DNA of 64,000 nt from Cruorifilaria tuberocauda (lineage: Eukaryota; Nematoda; Chromadorea; Rhabditida; Onchocercidae): positions 18,976-82,975 of the forward strand of contig JABVXU010000237.1 in assembly GCA_013365365.1 (NCBI GenBank), in the 5' to 3' direction. The notes beneath the pieces are model-generated. The model ran no database searches. It saw nothing but the letters and a program-made list of their open reading frames with translations, and had not been told where the DNA came from. Numbering within the stretch: position 1 is the stretch's first letter; the number at the start of each line of letters is the position of its first letter. The position numbers and the translations under genes are program-made. Shown in pieces: positions 12,564 to 24,900 of the stretch.

Positions 12564-13868
12564 AAAACAGTAATGTGAATGTGAATATTACAAACAGAGA
12601 TTCAGATTCATTCACATGCTACGTGTGTTTTGATTAGATGACATTCTGGTGCTTATAAATTTGAATCATGATATTCTCGAATTAATGAGAATACTTAAAG
12701 AGAATATTTGAGTGCTCTGTGCTGGAAAATTTTAGTACGTTAAGAAGCTCATGTTTCAGAAATCTCTGTAATGCGTACTTCGAGAAATATGTTGTAATTA
12801 TTATAATTAGAAAATGAAGTAATTTCATGACTGGCATATTTCCAGTTTTTGACGTAAGAAATCCTATTGCATCGAATAAATGCAATTTTGCATAATCATC
12901 GTTCTGATCTAATTACTGCATATTTATTCAGTACAGCGTTGCGTCAAAAGCCTACTCGAAATAATATCATTAGTAAAATTACTTTGTTTAACTGATTGTT
13001 GCTTAAACTTTATAGCATAGCGGTGCGATTGTATGCAAAGTATGACGTCAATCGTTGCATGAATTCTGAAATTAATTGTGTAATTTTAGTGTTTGAATGA
13101 AAACAACCAAAGAAAGGATTTCATTAAGGGAAAGACTAAATTAGTTGGTTGACAAGATAAATATAATAAATCAATTGAAATGATCATTGACATTGAATAA
13201 AAAGCAGTGAAAATAGATTGTAAGACTGAATGAATTGTAAGATTCATTTTGCTCTTTTGCAGAATAAAAACACATTACTTTCATAATGTGAATATTATAA
13301 GCAGAGATTGAAAGGTTTTGGTATCAGATAAATTGTTTTTCCTTTTCTGAGTATAAAATTGAAAAGTAGTTTGATTAAGTTGGGTGAACTGTCAGAGTGA
13401 TGTTAACGGACAGTAGCTGGTGGAAGTTCATTCCCTTACTTGACAATGATGTTGACAAAAAGCCTCTCTAAACTGTAAGCTTTCATATATAAATTGAAAT
13501 GGGCGATGCACCACGATCGCAAATCATGGAATATGGGAATGGCCATGGGAAATCACGGAGTTCAACGGAAACAATTGAAATAAGAACTGTATGGAATGGT
13601 TTGCTACGGAAACAAAACTGTAGTCAAAGTATCGTTCACTTCGTTGCTACATCTATCAGCAGGATCGAATCAAATGTTCTCATTTATCTTTTTCCGATCA
13701 AGTTTACATCTTTTATGTTATTTAAGAGGCAAAAATACCTGGCCACTTTGAAATCCATGTTGCAAGCATTAAATTCACTCTATTCTATCAGACATTCTCA
13801 GTTCTCGATAGGACTGTTCAGTATCTCAATTCATCACATAATTAGTATCAGTAACCTTTTATTACTTG

Positions 13869-14130
13869 CTTCATCTTCAAAAGACGAGATTATCGTTAAC
13901 TAACTGCTGGCTTTATCTATTGTGTCAATTCTTTGTCGCAGTTAGTTTCTCTATGAAACACATTGTTCTCTGTTCAGATACCGAATGACCCTGTGACCCT
14001 TTTCTTATAATGCAACTAATTGTCTGTTAACTGCACGGACAATTAATCTAACTTCCCACCTCAACAAACAGTCGTATCATCTTAATTCTTCTGAATTGTT
14101 ACCTCAACAAGCAATTCAAGCTATTCCTCC
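13869..14130 (-). repeat. Arm B of the inverted repeat
   Basis: Reverse-complement partner of 6732-7031, placed about 1.9 kb beyond the end of the acyltransferase gene. It lacks the 33-bp tandem unit of arm A. Similarity past the inner end (13.5-13.87 kb) fades to scattered short matches, suggesting an old duplication of a larger piece of DNA. Confidence 0.8.
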
Positions 14131-15792
14131 CGATCAACAGTAAAGAATAATTAAGCGATCGACCCACTCAGATACATTTCTACTGTTTTGTAATAATCTG
14201 AAGAATTATCGAAATTCGATTGTTTCAAAACAAAGCTTTCTCTCTCTTTTTCTTTTTCACCAATCACTCTTCATAGCCGTAGTATCAAGGTGAAGACTTC
14301 ACTTACGTAATAAATCGCGCGTTCACCTTAGACCCAAAAGATACGTCCGAGTTCATGAGGAACACATTATTGATATTGCAAGTTTATAAGCTTATTTAAA
14401 TTCTAGCCCAAACATTATAGTGTCAGAACAGATTGGAAATATTTTTGACATGAAAATGAAAGGAAAAATCACTACTTGAAAGAATAAACGAGAGAGAATT
14501 TGAAGCATTGGGAATTATTCTAAAACGATCACGGTTAATGAAGTGCATTTCTCCATTGAAATACAAATAGAAATGAAAATAAAATAATTTAAGCAATTTA
14601 TTTCAGCTAGAAATGATCTGTAAAATTCTAATTGTTTTTAAGTGAAAACATGGAGTCTTAAATTAGCAATTAATAATTAGAAAATCACTTCATTATAATA
14701 AAAATACTAAGCAAATTTGATTTAGAAATTATTAACTTAGATATTAAAAGAATGATTTTAATGTTTAAAAGTTACGGCTAGTCTAAATCTTCTGATTCAT
14801 CGTTACATAGAAATAACTCAAATTTTGAATTTAACTGAAAATCCCATTTATCATAACATAGAAGAAAGAAGATGTTTGAACAAAAAAATTCAAAAAACTA
14901 AGATTTTAACTGAATTAATTGATTAGCATTCTATTCCATTTCAGAAATTTTGGAATTTTGATTCTTAATTTGAAATATCGTCATCTTTTGGCAAAATTTT
15001 TAACATTATTTAAAAACAATCTAAAGACATTTCATTTTGTTTATGTAATTCTACAAAAAAACATCATAAATTAAGAGGACAGAATATACTCTTTGTATAT
15101 TTATTCTCAAATTGATACATTCAAACAATTAAATATTTGCAAGGAGAAAATTAAATTTAAATTTATGAATCAATTGAACAAACTATTCTTCATACAATTC
15201 ATCACTGTCTTATCACATCTGAAATGATGGATAAGTTTAAAAGTTTAAAATTTAAAAATAAAATTATTCAGAATTTCGCTTTATTCGACTGTTAAGTTTC
15301 ACTTATTTTTTAGAATCTATTTAGAATCTGAAAAAAAAACTGATAATTAGAATTTATTCCACTTTCAAGCTAATATAAGGGAATTAATTCTTTCAGTCTT
15401 TTTGACACTGTTAGAACTAATTAATAGTGCATTAAGGTTTTCAAACAAAGTTATATATATTATTTAATAATTAAATACAATTATATCTACAGTATGTACT
15501 CATCTTCTTCATTTGTTTATCAGAAAGTTCAATGCAGAATTGATTGGAAGAATGATGGAAATTTTATTTTGACGAAAAAGATATTTTTTATTTTATAGGA
15601 CAAAATTTATCTACGCTGTAAAAAACTTGAAAATTTAATTATTTATCTGACAAATCAAATATTATAATTTCTCTACAGAATTTAAGAAAACGAACAAATT
15701 TCTACCGAATAAAATTAGAATTTTCAGAATTTCAAATCTTATTTCTAATCATTTTTTAATCATTAAAATTACAACGTAACAAATTTTCTAAC

Positions 15793-16549
15793 TTACGCTT
15801 TGCAAACACATTTTGCATCACGTAATATTGTTACGGTACGAATTACTGGATCGGCGTCATCGTCGCACTCTGTTAATGTTATCCTTTCAAATTTACCACC
15901 TTCCGGAACGCATACTTCACTTTTTTGACTTCGATGTGGGAATTCATGAGTTCCGTACTGAAATTTTTTTTGATGGCAACCATTTTTTCCTAATATAAGG
16001 CATTTGTATCAACTATTGATACGTCACAGCAAAGCAGGCAAAAAATTCCAAAACTCAGAAAAAAAAACAGTTACATAATATATCGTTTGAATGAAAACAA
16101 ACCTCATATGTGGGACAAAATCCTCGACAAACCGGAATAGTCAAATTGATTCGACACGTTTTTCCGTTTTCATCTGTTCGAACCAATGGGTTCATACCTG
16201 GCGCATGTATCATCTTCAGAAAGCATACATTATGTTTCTTTTTTTGTATGTCTTGCCCTTTCCTGTGATGCTAAATGAAAAAATATGTGATAAGGATAAT
16301 CCGTCAGCTAAAATTCTTCATCACTTTCGCAATCTTTGTTATTTGGATAATTTAACCTTAACTTAGATTCCAGTGAGTACAATTCAATACTGATTTACTT
16401 TCCAATTTCGAATAAATATTTTCGGAAAGATTTCATCAAATTCTCTAAAACAAAAAGAGAAAGAAAAGAAAACCCACAATTGAAGAAGAGAAAGCAATTG
16501 GCGTAAAAATAATCGCTGCTAAACAAATGACGTTTCTCGATGTGCCCAT
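15793..16549 (-). CDS. Secreted cystine-knot hormone subunit, GPB5/thyrostimulin-beta-like
   Basis: A small secreted protein of 134 residues. Exons are 16478-16549, 16103-16270 and 15793-15957, all joined in phase 0. Exon 1 is almost exactly a signal peptide (NVICLAAIIFTPIAFSSS). The mature part has eight Cys in cystine-knot spacing: one in NVCFLK, one in GKTC, the pair in PVCRGFC, one in SEVC, one in LTEC, and the closing pair KCVC. CRINLT carries an N-glycosylation site just after the second Cys. The segment after the sixth Cys reads DDDADPVIRTVTI, like the C..(x)DP.... stretch of vertebrate glycoprotein-hormone beta subunits. Glycoprotein hormones act on leucine-rich-repeat GPCRs (FSHR-1 in C. 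elegans). It stops two residues after the last Cys. It could be the alpha-type (FLR-2/GPA2) or a DAN-like knot; the DP motif favours beta. Confidence 0.75.
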
Positions 16550-18951
16550 TATTCAATAGTGTATGGTTCGGAGGAAAAGAAGGCTTAGTATCAGTTTACA
16601 TAGTCATTGCAAGTTCTTCCAGCATCACTGATCATCGAATGCTCTTAACTATAGCTATTCATCGATAAAATTCCATTACATTTTCGTTTCATCTCTTTTT
16701 TCGCTGCTAATTAAGCTAATTAAATTTCGCATATAGTTATGCTAACGGATGATTTTCTTTGCTGAAAAATGATTAGCAATGTTAGCGATAATAATGATAG
16801 TGGTAGTGATAGTGATAATAAGATTAAACAGGAATATAGTATTGCAAAAAAGATGAGTAAGAGAAGATTTGTTTTAATTGAAACATAGTTTGGTTTGTGG
16901 CAATATTCGAAAAGAAAACTAGCTAATTTTCAAAACATTGAAACCTAAATAACATAAATAAAATAAAATAACGTATTTCGCAAAGACGAGAAAAAATCTA
17001 AGCTTCAAAACATTTGACTGGCAAATATTAACGCTCTTTTCTACTCTTTATATCACTAAATTACAGCTGTTACAATTTAATTTCCATATCATTTTAACAT
17101 TGTAATTGTAATAACTAAAAAGTAATAATCTGGTTATCATACCCATTCACCGGTTTAAATTATCCTTCAGCATTTGCGATATTGATAATTATAAACTGGT
17201 TTTATCTATAATTTATACTGTTGTCATCATGATATTTTTAGTTCCACCTGAACATGCACAAATTTAGTTACAGCTATTTGCTATAAATTATGCCTTTGAT
17301 AATATTTTCTGCTAGACTCTGCTATATCTATTAGCTGACTTTGTCAAGTGCTAATTTTTTTCACTTACGCACTTAATAATGTGAGTCGTTATAAAAATAT
17401 AGAATTTTTTAGAAAAGATCAGAAAAAATCCAGCTAGGAAATTTCAAACATATATTTTCAGGGTATTTTAAAGTATTTTCTTGAAAAAGAACTTTTTTTG
17501 GATAACTTGATTTATCTATCGATTCAGTCTTGGATTATCATAATTTCATGCTTTTTTTATGCTTCAGATATCTGTTTTACTTAAGCATTATGAAACTTAA
17601 CATAGCGTTGTACGAAGTGCAATGAAAGAAAAATTATTTTATAAATAAAAGATAAGAAATACATTTCTAATTTTACAATGAAGAAATGGCGCATAATAGC
17701 ATCACCGCAGAAACTTCTGAGAACTTACTCCCAAATAGTATTTGAATAAATACTTTGGATATTTTAAAAATTATCAAAAAATTGTGAAATAATGTCTTCT
17801 TGAAGTATTTTAATTGATGATAAAAAGCGTGGGTAAGTATAAAATTTTTTCAAAAATTCTATTTCGCACTGATAAAATGACACACCTTTGATGCAAATTA
17901 TTGATAAAATTCTAATTTCCATTTAATTTATTTTATTGATTTAATTTATTTAATTTGCTACTGTTGTTATTCATGTAATCTAACACTTCATGCTATTTCA
18001 TTAGAAAATGTAAGCAAACGTGTAAATAAATAGTGGATTTTTTAATTTCTGTTTTGGAAAAAAAGGGAAATTAATTTCAACATTTTACACTCAATAAAAT
18101 TAATAATTTTTGTCGAAAATTTCATTTGCATTATTTTTTGTTTGATTATCTCTTGGCTTAGTAAAAAGCGTGAATAAATATAAAAATTTTGAAATATCTG
18201 CTTTATTTGAAATTATTTGGACTAATTAAAGCACAAATATTAATTTTTAAAATGCTACTTTTTTCATTTAAATTTAATGCAGCAAATATGAAAAATCATA
18301 AATTATTTTTTTTCTTTTCTTCCCTTCACATTCTTTTTTGCGAGAAAATCATGAGAAAATGTAAAAATGAGAGAATGCGAAGAAATCATGAGAAAATTTG
18401 AAAAAAAAACGTAATTATATTTAATGATTCACAACTAATATGATGATTTTTACTGACGTATTCCTCTTATTGGAGGGATATTATGATTAGAATTTAAGTA
18501 TATCATGATTGATTGATGATTCAAACATAATTGAAGCATACCAATTACATAAGGTTTTAATACATGAGCAATTTCATTCATACGAAATTTCCAAAAATGT
18601 AAGCGAATAAACAAAAAAAAGATGATTTATCACTGAGTACAGGTATTAATAATAGCGATGTGAATCTGAACATGGTGCCATGAATTGTTAAATTCCAAAA
18701 ATTGAAAGATCTTCCAAACTTGTACCCAAACAAAAAATAATGAACGAAGAATGTACATATTACAAAGCTTAACATGAAACTTATGCGTAAATTTCTCTAG
18801 CAATGTACAAACAGATGTATATCAAGAAATGCTTACATACTACAAAATATAGTATCGAATATTACTTTCTGAACCGATCTCTTTAAAATTCTACGATATA
18901 ATTTAGTTCGAGAAAAATTCAAATTTTTTTTTCAAAATAAATAACAGTTTG
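16550..18951. other. Intergenic between the hormone-like gene and the muscarinic receptor
   Basis: About 2.4 kb of AT-rich sequence, upstream of the hormone-like gene (its presumed promoter side) and downstream of the receptor gene. Frames at 18189-18401 and 18578-18775 are compositionally biased and not supported as genes. Confidence 0.5.
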
Positions 18952-21900
18952 TCAGCTTCGATTCAAAAATGCCGTTTTACTTAAACCAGTCGGATATTGT
19001 CGTTTCCAATTACCTGTTAAAATTCGAGTATAAGTTAGACGAAACCGTGGATTACAAAAGGCATAACAAAGTGGATTAATCGTTGAATTAACGTAGCATA
19101 AAAAGTATGCTATGTGAAAATACACTGTCGGAATAGAATCTTTGTAAAATGCTTCCCAACATACGATAACTGAAAAAGAAAATCATTCATGAATTAATCA
19201 TTTCTTCATTTTTATTTAATTAATAACTGAGATAATTTAATGCATAGCAATTTTATATGTAAATGAATAAATAATTCTGTCCCTTATTTCATTTTCACCT
19301 ATTTAAAATATTCAATTAATTAATAGCATAAAAATTGCTGATTAATTTTAGAAGTAAATAAAAACTTTAAAATTCACAAGTTTCACGCGAAAAATTACTT
19401 AATTAATTTCATGTAATAAAAATTACGTTAAATAATTTTAAATTCCATGTATGTATATGTCAGTAAGAAGAATTCGTCAGCTTATTTTAAAAAAATCATT
19501 GAAATATTTATAAAAAGAAATTTTGTCTTCGACTACTTAGTAAAACAGTGATCTAACAATGTTTGTTTACAGAGCAATAAATGAAGTATATAAATTTATA
19601 TATCACGATTTTGATATTAGCTAATATTATTTTGAATTTAAACGCTTTATATAAATTTGAGAGTATATAAATAATTGATAACAAAGTATTTTCTGAAGAT
19701 GACTTAATCTGCTAATTTATCTTCATTATTTTTTTTCGTCCTCACAATATAAATATGAAATAATTATTAGAAAACATAATTAATTAAGGAAAAGTTCTTA
19801 CCGTTATAAGGTGTCCAGGTAATAATAAATGCTAATAAAATAGCAGAAAGTATTTTTGCTGCTTTACTTTCCTGTTTTCTTTCATTTTTTCGACGTTCCT
19901 TTTCACTTTTTCGTTGCTCATTAAATAACTTGCTGTAATTGCTCATTACAAAGGTATCTCTGAATATTGGAAGTGAAAATTGAAAAGGAAAATCAAGTTT
20001 AAAATTTTTAATCACATCCATTTCAAACAGCAACGATGAGCGAAATAGTTAATCAATAACTAAATAAAAATAAGTTGAACACTGATGGAAAAGTTGAGAC
20101 GGAATAAAAAGGAAATGAAGTTTCGTTTAAACTTTCGAGTATTTTTTCAAATTCCTGATATCATTTTTATCATTTAATTTAAAATTGAATTTTTGCGATG
20201 TAAAATCAAAAGTATTGAGAATGATATTCTTCCATCCCTTATCATCCATTAAAATCTAAAGCAATTAAAGGTTAGAAAATAAGGTTAAATTTTGAATAAA
20301 AATATTTTAAAACTTTATCTTTATAATACATATTAAATAGAACAGAAAATAATGGTAAGAAAGTAAATAAAACTTCTAATAAACTCTTCTAAATAGTAAT
20401 TTGATATTCACACTAATTCTTATTAAATATCAAAAAAGAAGTTTATGTATTTTTTAAAAAACATTCTTCATTTCAAATTTAAAACAGAATAACGCAAAAC
20501 TTCCTTACTGGGCCATGGCTGTTCCATTTAAAGTTTTCTGTGAAATCGTATTCTTACGAGCTTCCCCTACTTTCTCCACTACAAAGCGTGATGGCCTTTA
20601 ACAGAGAATGATTAGTCTCAATTTAAGCTTAGCAATCTTGGCTAATTATTAATAATAGTATTTTACATCTCCATCTCTTAATTTAAGCAACTAATTTTTC
20701 GATACATAAATGGCATTAAAAATTTCTCCAACTGCTGGTAAATTTTCAACAATTTAGAATTAAATGACGAAAGATTTCAAATTATTAATTTTTTTTAACA
20801 TTTTCTTAGATATATAATGAAATATAATCTTGGATGAATGTAATTACCTAAAGTTGTTACTAAATTAATTAATTATTTAATAATTTAAAGCAAGTGATCA
20901 AATAAGAAAATTAAAAAAGAATTGAAAATATACTCAGAAACATATGAATCGCATGATGAAAGACATATGCGTGATTGTCCTTTTTCATTTTCTTTCAATT
21001 CAATTAAAACAGTATATGTGGAGGATTTGTTCCGGCGATCAGTTTGATTTCCTGTTGTTAATATTGTTTCCGGTAATAAACTGCTATTTTCCTGAAACAT
21101 TTTGCTTCAAAAATAAGCGAAAAAAATTTTCGAACAAAATAATTTCAAAATTAAACTTTCGTGTTTACAATTATTAATTGGTAAGTTTTTAATTGATTAT
21201 ACTTCATAATAATATTGCATAGTTCGTATTTAGAATAACTTAAGATGTTAATATGATATTAAGTTCTGTATGAAATTCATTGAATGAATTGTAATGAAGA
21301 ATTTGGAATAAAAATTAGTGATGAAATGTAGGTAAAACTGTGTTGATAAACACTGATGACATGGCTATGATATGATAAATTGATAATGTTCATGAGCCTG
21401 AATATTGAAGCTTGCTGGGGGTGATCGCTTTGAACGATTCTGCGCACAGTAATACCGAGTGTAGTTACTACTAGCTGTCGATATCTCATCTGGGCCAATT
21501 TGATGAACATCACCGCCACTTTCACCCATTGCTATTTTTTCGTAACAAATCCGCAAGCAACAATTTCGCTTCTTCCTAGAATTCATTTTGAAAATAAAAT
21601 AATAGTAAGTGAGAAAGTGAAAGTTAAAGCTAATTAAATGATTAATTTACTTTGACGGATAATTTGACGACGAACTAATTGCTCGTTCGTTAAAAGAATT
21701 TCTGTTCAAATTATTTAATTCTTTTGATTTCTTCTCGCTTTTCTTATGCTGACTCTGCAATATTGGAAACATTTGATTTTCTGATGAATATCGTATTTGG
21801 TAGGAAATAAACAATTTCATCGGTGCTAGTTGCTCCAAGCTGAGGAAAAAAGAATAGATGGGAGGAACTGAATTAAACATTATTTAAATTAAGGAATTGG

Positions 21901-24900
21901 GAAATAAACAAACAAGTATTCAAAGTTTGCAAAATGAAAAGTACATAACTGCATGGAAGTTACAATGTACTGTTTTATTATTCATCGTCATTATGATTGT
22001 TACTCTCATTACTATTACTATCATTATTATTTACTACCTGGCCTGCTTGCAAAAAGTACATATCTTTCTGTTGCCTTTTTGTTTCGTAATATACTCGTGA
22101 ATACAATATAATCATAATGATAAGCGGTAACCAAAATGCCGCAATTGTCGTAGCGACGGATGCGAATTGATTCGTTTCAATAAACTGTACGACGCAACGA
22201 TCAGAGTCAGTAAATCGACCCGAAATTAGCAAATTTTGTTTTAGTTCCATTAATTAGGTTGAATGAATGGTGATACCATTAGATACAATTTATTATCATA
22301 AACAAAATCTTTTATTCTTTTAATTAATGAAATATGAAATCAACAATTTTTATTATTTTTTTGCCAATATATTTCATTTGAGAGAAGAAAATTAAAAAAT
22401 GAAAAATTTCAGAATTAATAAATGAGAAAATACACGTCAATATGTATATACCTTCAATATAAGGCCAGCTAATAATCCATGGTGGCCAAAGCATAGCTGA
22501 AGCAATGTAGGTACTAGCAATCATTAGGAATGCCTTCTTTGCAGTTCTTCTAGAAAATTACAGTTGTTTCATTTATCTATTCGAATTAAGAAATTTTAAA
22601 TTTTAATTTCATTGATTATTATAACCTAAAAATGATAGTAAAAAGACCTGTTAGGTAATGGATATAATCAGCTTATAAAATAAATATATAAACAAACAAT
22701 AAAAGAAATTTCATGGATTAAAATTTAAAACAATTTCATATAATGGAATAAATTTTTACCATCCAAACTTTGCATTACTTAATAATATGTAGGAATGAAA
22801 TTTAAAAAAACTATATTTTCAAAAATTGTTGAATTTGTTTAATAAAACCTCGGTCGATAGCTTAATGGTCGAGTAACCGAAAAATATCGATCAAATGAAA
22901 TTAGCAATAAATTAAGCACGGATGCATTACTCATCATGTAATCAAGGCATAACCAAAATTGACACATTGCATAGCCTAAGCCCCAAATAGTATCGGCGGC
23001 CATATAATATGTCATTATTGGAATCGATACTATCCCTTAAAAAAAGGAATTTTTTTGATCAAAGATTTTTGAAAATAAGCATTGCTAATCTAAACATCAA
23101 ATAATCATCAATTTATCTTAATATTATTCAGATCAATATTAAATCTTGAAATTTCGTTTTTTTTTTTCTTTAGTTAAGAAAAGAAACATAATTAAAGAAA
23201 AGAAGCATAATTAAAATTTATGGATTGCATGATTAAGCCTTAAATTTTATACAAGCCAACTAATATGTCATTTTTCCGGATCAACACTAAATCTCGTTTT
23301 TTTTTTTGGTTTTTAGCCAAGAAAAAGTAAATGAAGTATTGTGAATGTAACTCATTTCTGATTAATTTTTACATTTGAAAACGAAAATATGAAATTGCAA
23401 ACTTGAAGAATTTTTGAAATTCAGAAATATTCTTTTGAGAATTTTCAGTGTTAAATGTATTACTAGATATTTTAATGATGAAGAAAGAAGCTAAGGTTAA
23501 AGATAAGTCTAGGATCAAGTTAGATTTGATTTTTAGCGTTAAGTACTAAATAAAATTATATTCGTTTTTTTCAAATTTTTTTATTCGAAATTAAAAAAGA
23601 CAAATTTATTTCAAATTATCGTTAAAAAATTATCATTTTTTATTTTTTTAAATTTGGCAATTTTATCTTTAATTTACTTTAAAACTAAAGTATGAATGAT
23701 TACTATTAGCATATATTTTGTTTCCAATTACTGAGATTGAAATTCACTCTAATGAGTAGAAAAATTATATCATAAAAATATTTTCATCTTTTTATTCAAA
23801 GGTAACTCTTTAAAAAATTAAAAATTAAATTTATTGAAATATCACAAAAAGATATTTTTGATTTTTATGACCAGGAAATTTGATAATGTAAAAAAGGAAA
23901 AGCAAAAAAAATTCCTGAGAAAACTCTAATAACTAAGAAATAAAGATAGCTAATGAAAATAAAAACAATCGATAATTGTTAAAAATTGGTCATTGTGGCA
24001 TATTTACAGCAGAAAATTATTATAAAGTTCCAATGAATGTTTGAACTACGAAACTGATTAAACGCAGAGAAAATAGAAGCAGGATAGAAAAAGTAGAATT
24101 TCATAAAAGCTCACTTAAAGATAAATAAGGAATAGGTAAACAAATTAAACAAAAAGTTTGAAATCCTTAGAAGCGATCAAACTGTTATCTTGAATTTCCA
24201 TCCTTTTTAATAGCTTTAAAAAACATTTGTAAAGTAATTATTAATTTCTAATCTAAAGTAAATATTTCTCGTAATAAAATAATTAAAATAAATTTTATTC
24301 AATAAAAATCGAATAAAATTAAAGAAAAAGGATACCAATAGCAATATCAGCAACAGCAAGACTGAATAAGAAATAATTACTGACTGTTTGCAATTGCTTG
24401 TCAATTTTGAAGCTTACCATAACCATTAAATTACCGCCTGTTGTTAAAAAAGCAAATACGCTTCCAATTGCTACGATGCATATAAATCTGTAATACACCA
24501 AGCAAAAATACTATCTGTGCTTGCTTTAATTAACTGACACATTAAATGCTAAATTTTTAGTGAATTTTTCCAATGAGCTTATTTTATTTCTCTTTAATTA
24601 TCATAATTGTTATAAAATTTCATATTTTTGAAACATTTTTATAGAAAATAGAGCAAATCTATCAATTTTTTATTATTAAGTGGAATAATTGAAAAAAATC
24701 TGAAAGTTTTCTGTTAAGTGTTACTTTGATAAATTCAAACCAAACTAAGTTTATTTTTCATCAACATAGAATAGATTTGCAGTTTATTATATCATATTTG
24801 GACAACAAGTAATGTGAAAGTAACATGAAATTATCTTCAACCTTCAACACATAAATAATTCATAGCAAAACTTACTTTGAAAAACAATTAATGTCGAAAT

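Larger units (their letters stand above)
11961..15792. other. Intergenic with repeat remnants, no supported gene
   Basis: About 3.8 kb. It contains arm B of the inverted repeat, a GC-rich hairpin at 12542-12563, and a short direct repeat (about 45 bp, near 12562-12602 and 13263-13309) sharing AATGTGAATATTA. The section from 12000 to 12240 is less AT-rich than its surroundings but shows no family I recognise. 14.4-15.8 kb is plain AT-rich sequence. Confidence 0.55.

Noticed and set aside
13499..13903. 134-codon plus-strand open frame
   Set aside because: It runs into repeat arm B, has no recognisable domain or splice partner, and its composition looks like chance read-through in repeat-derived DNA.
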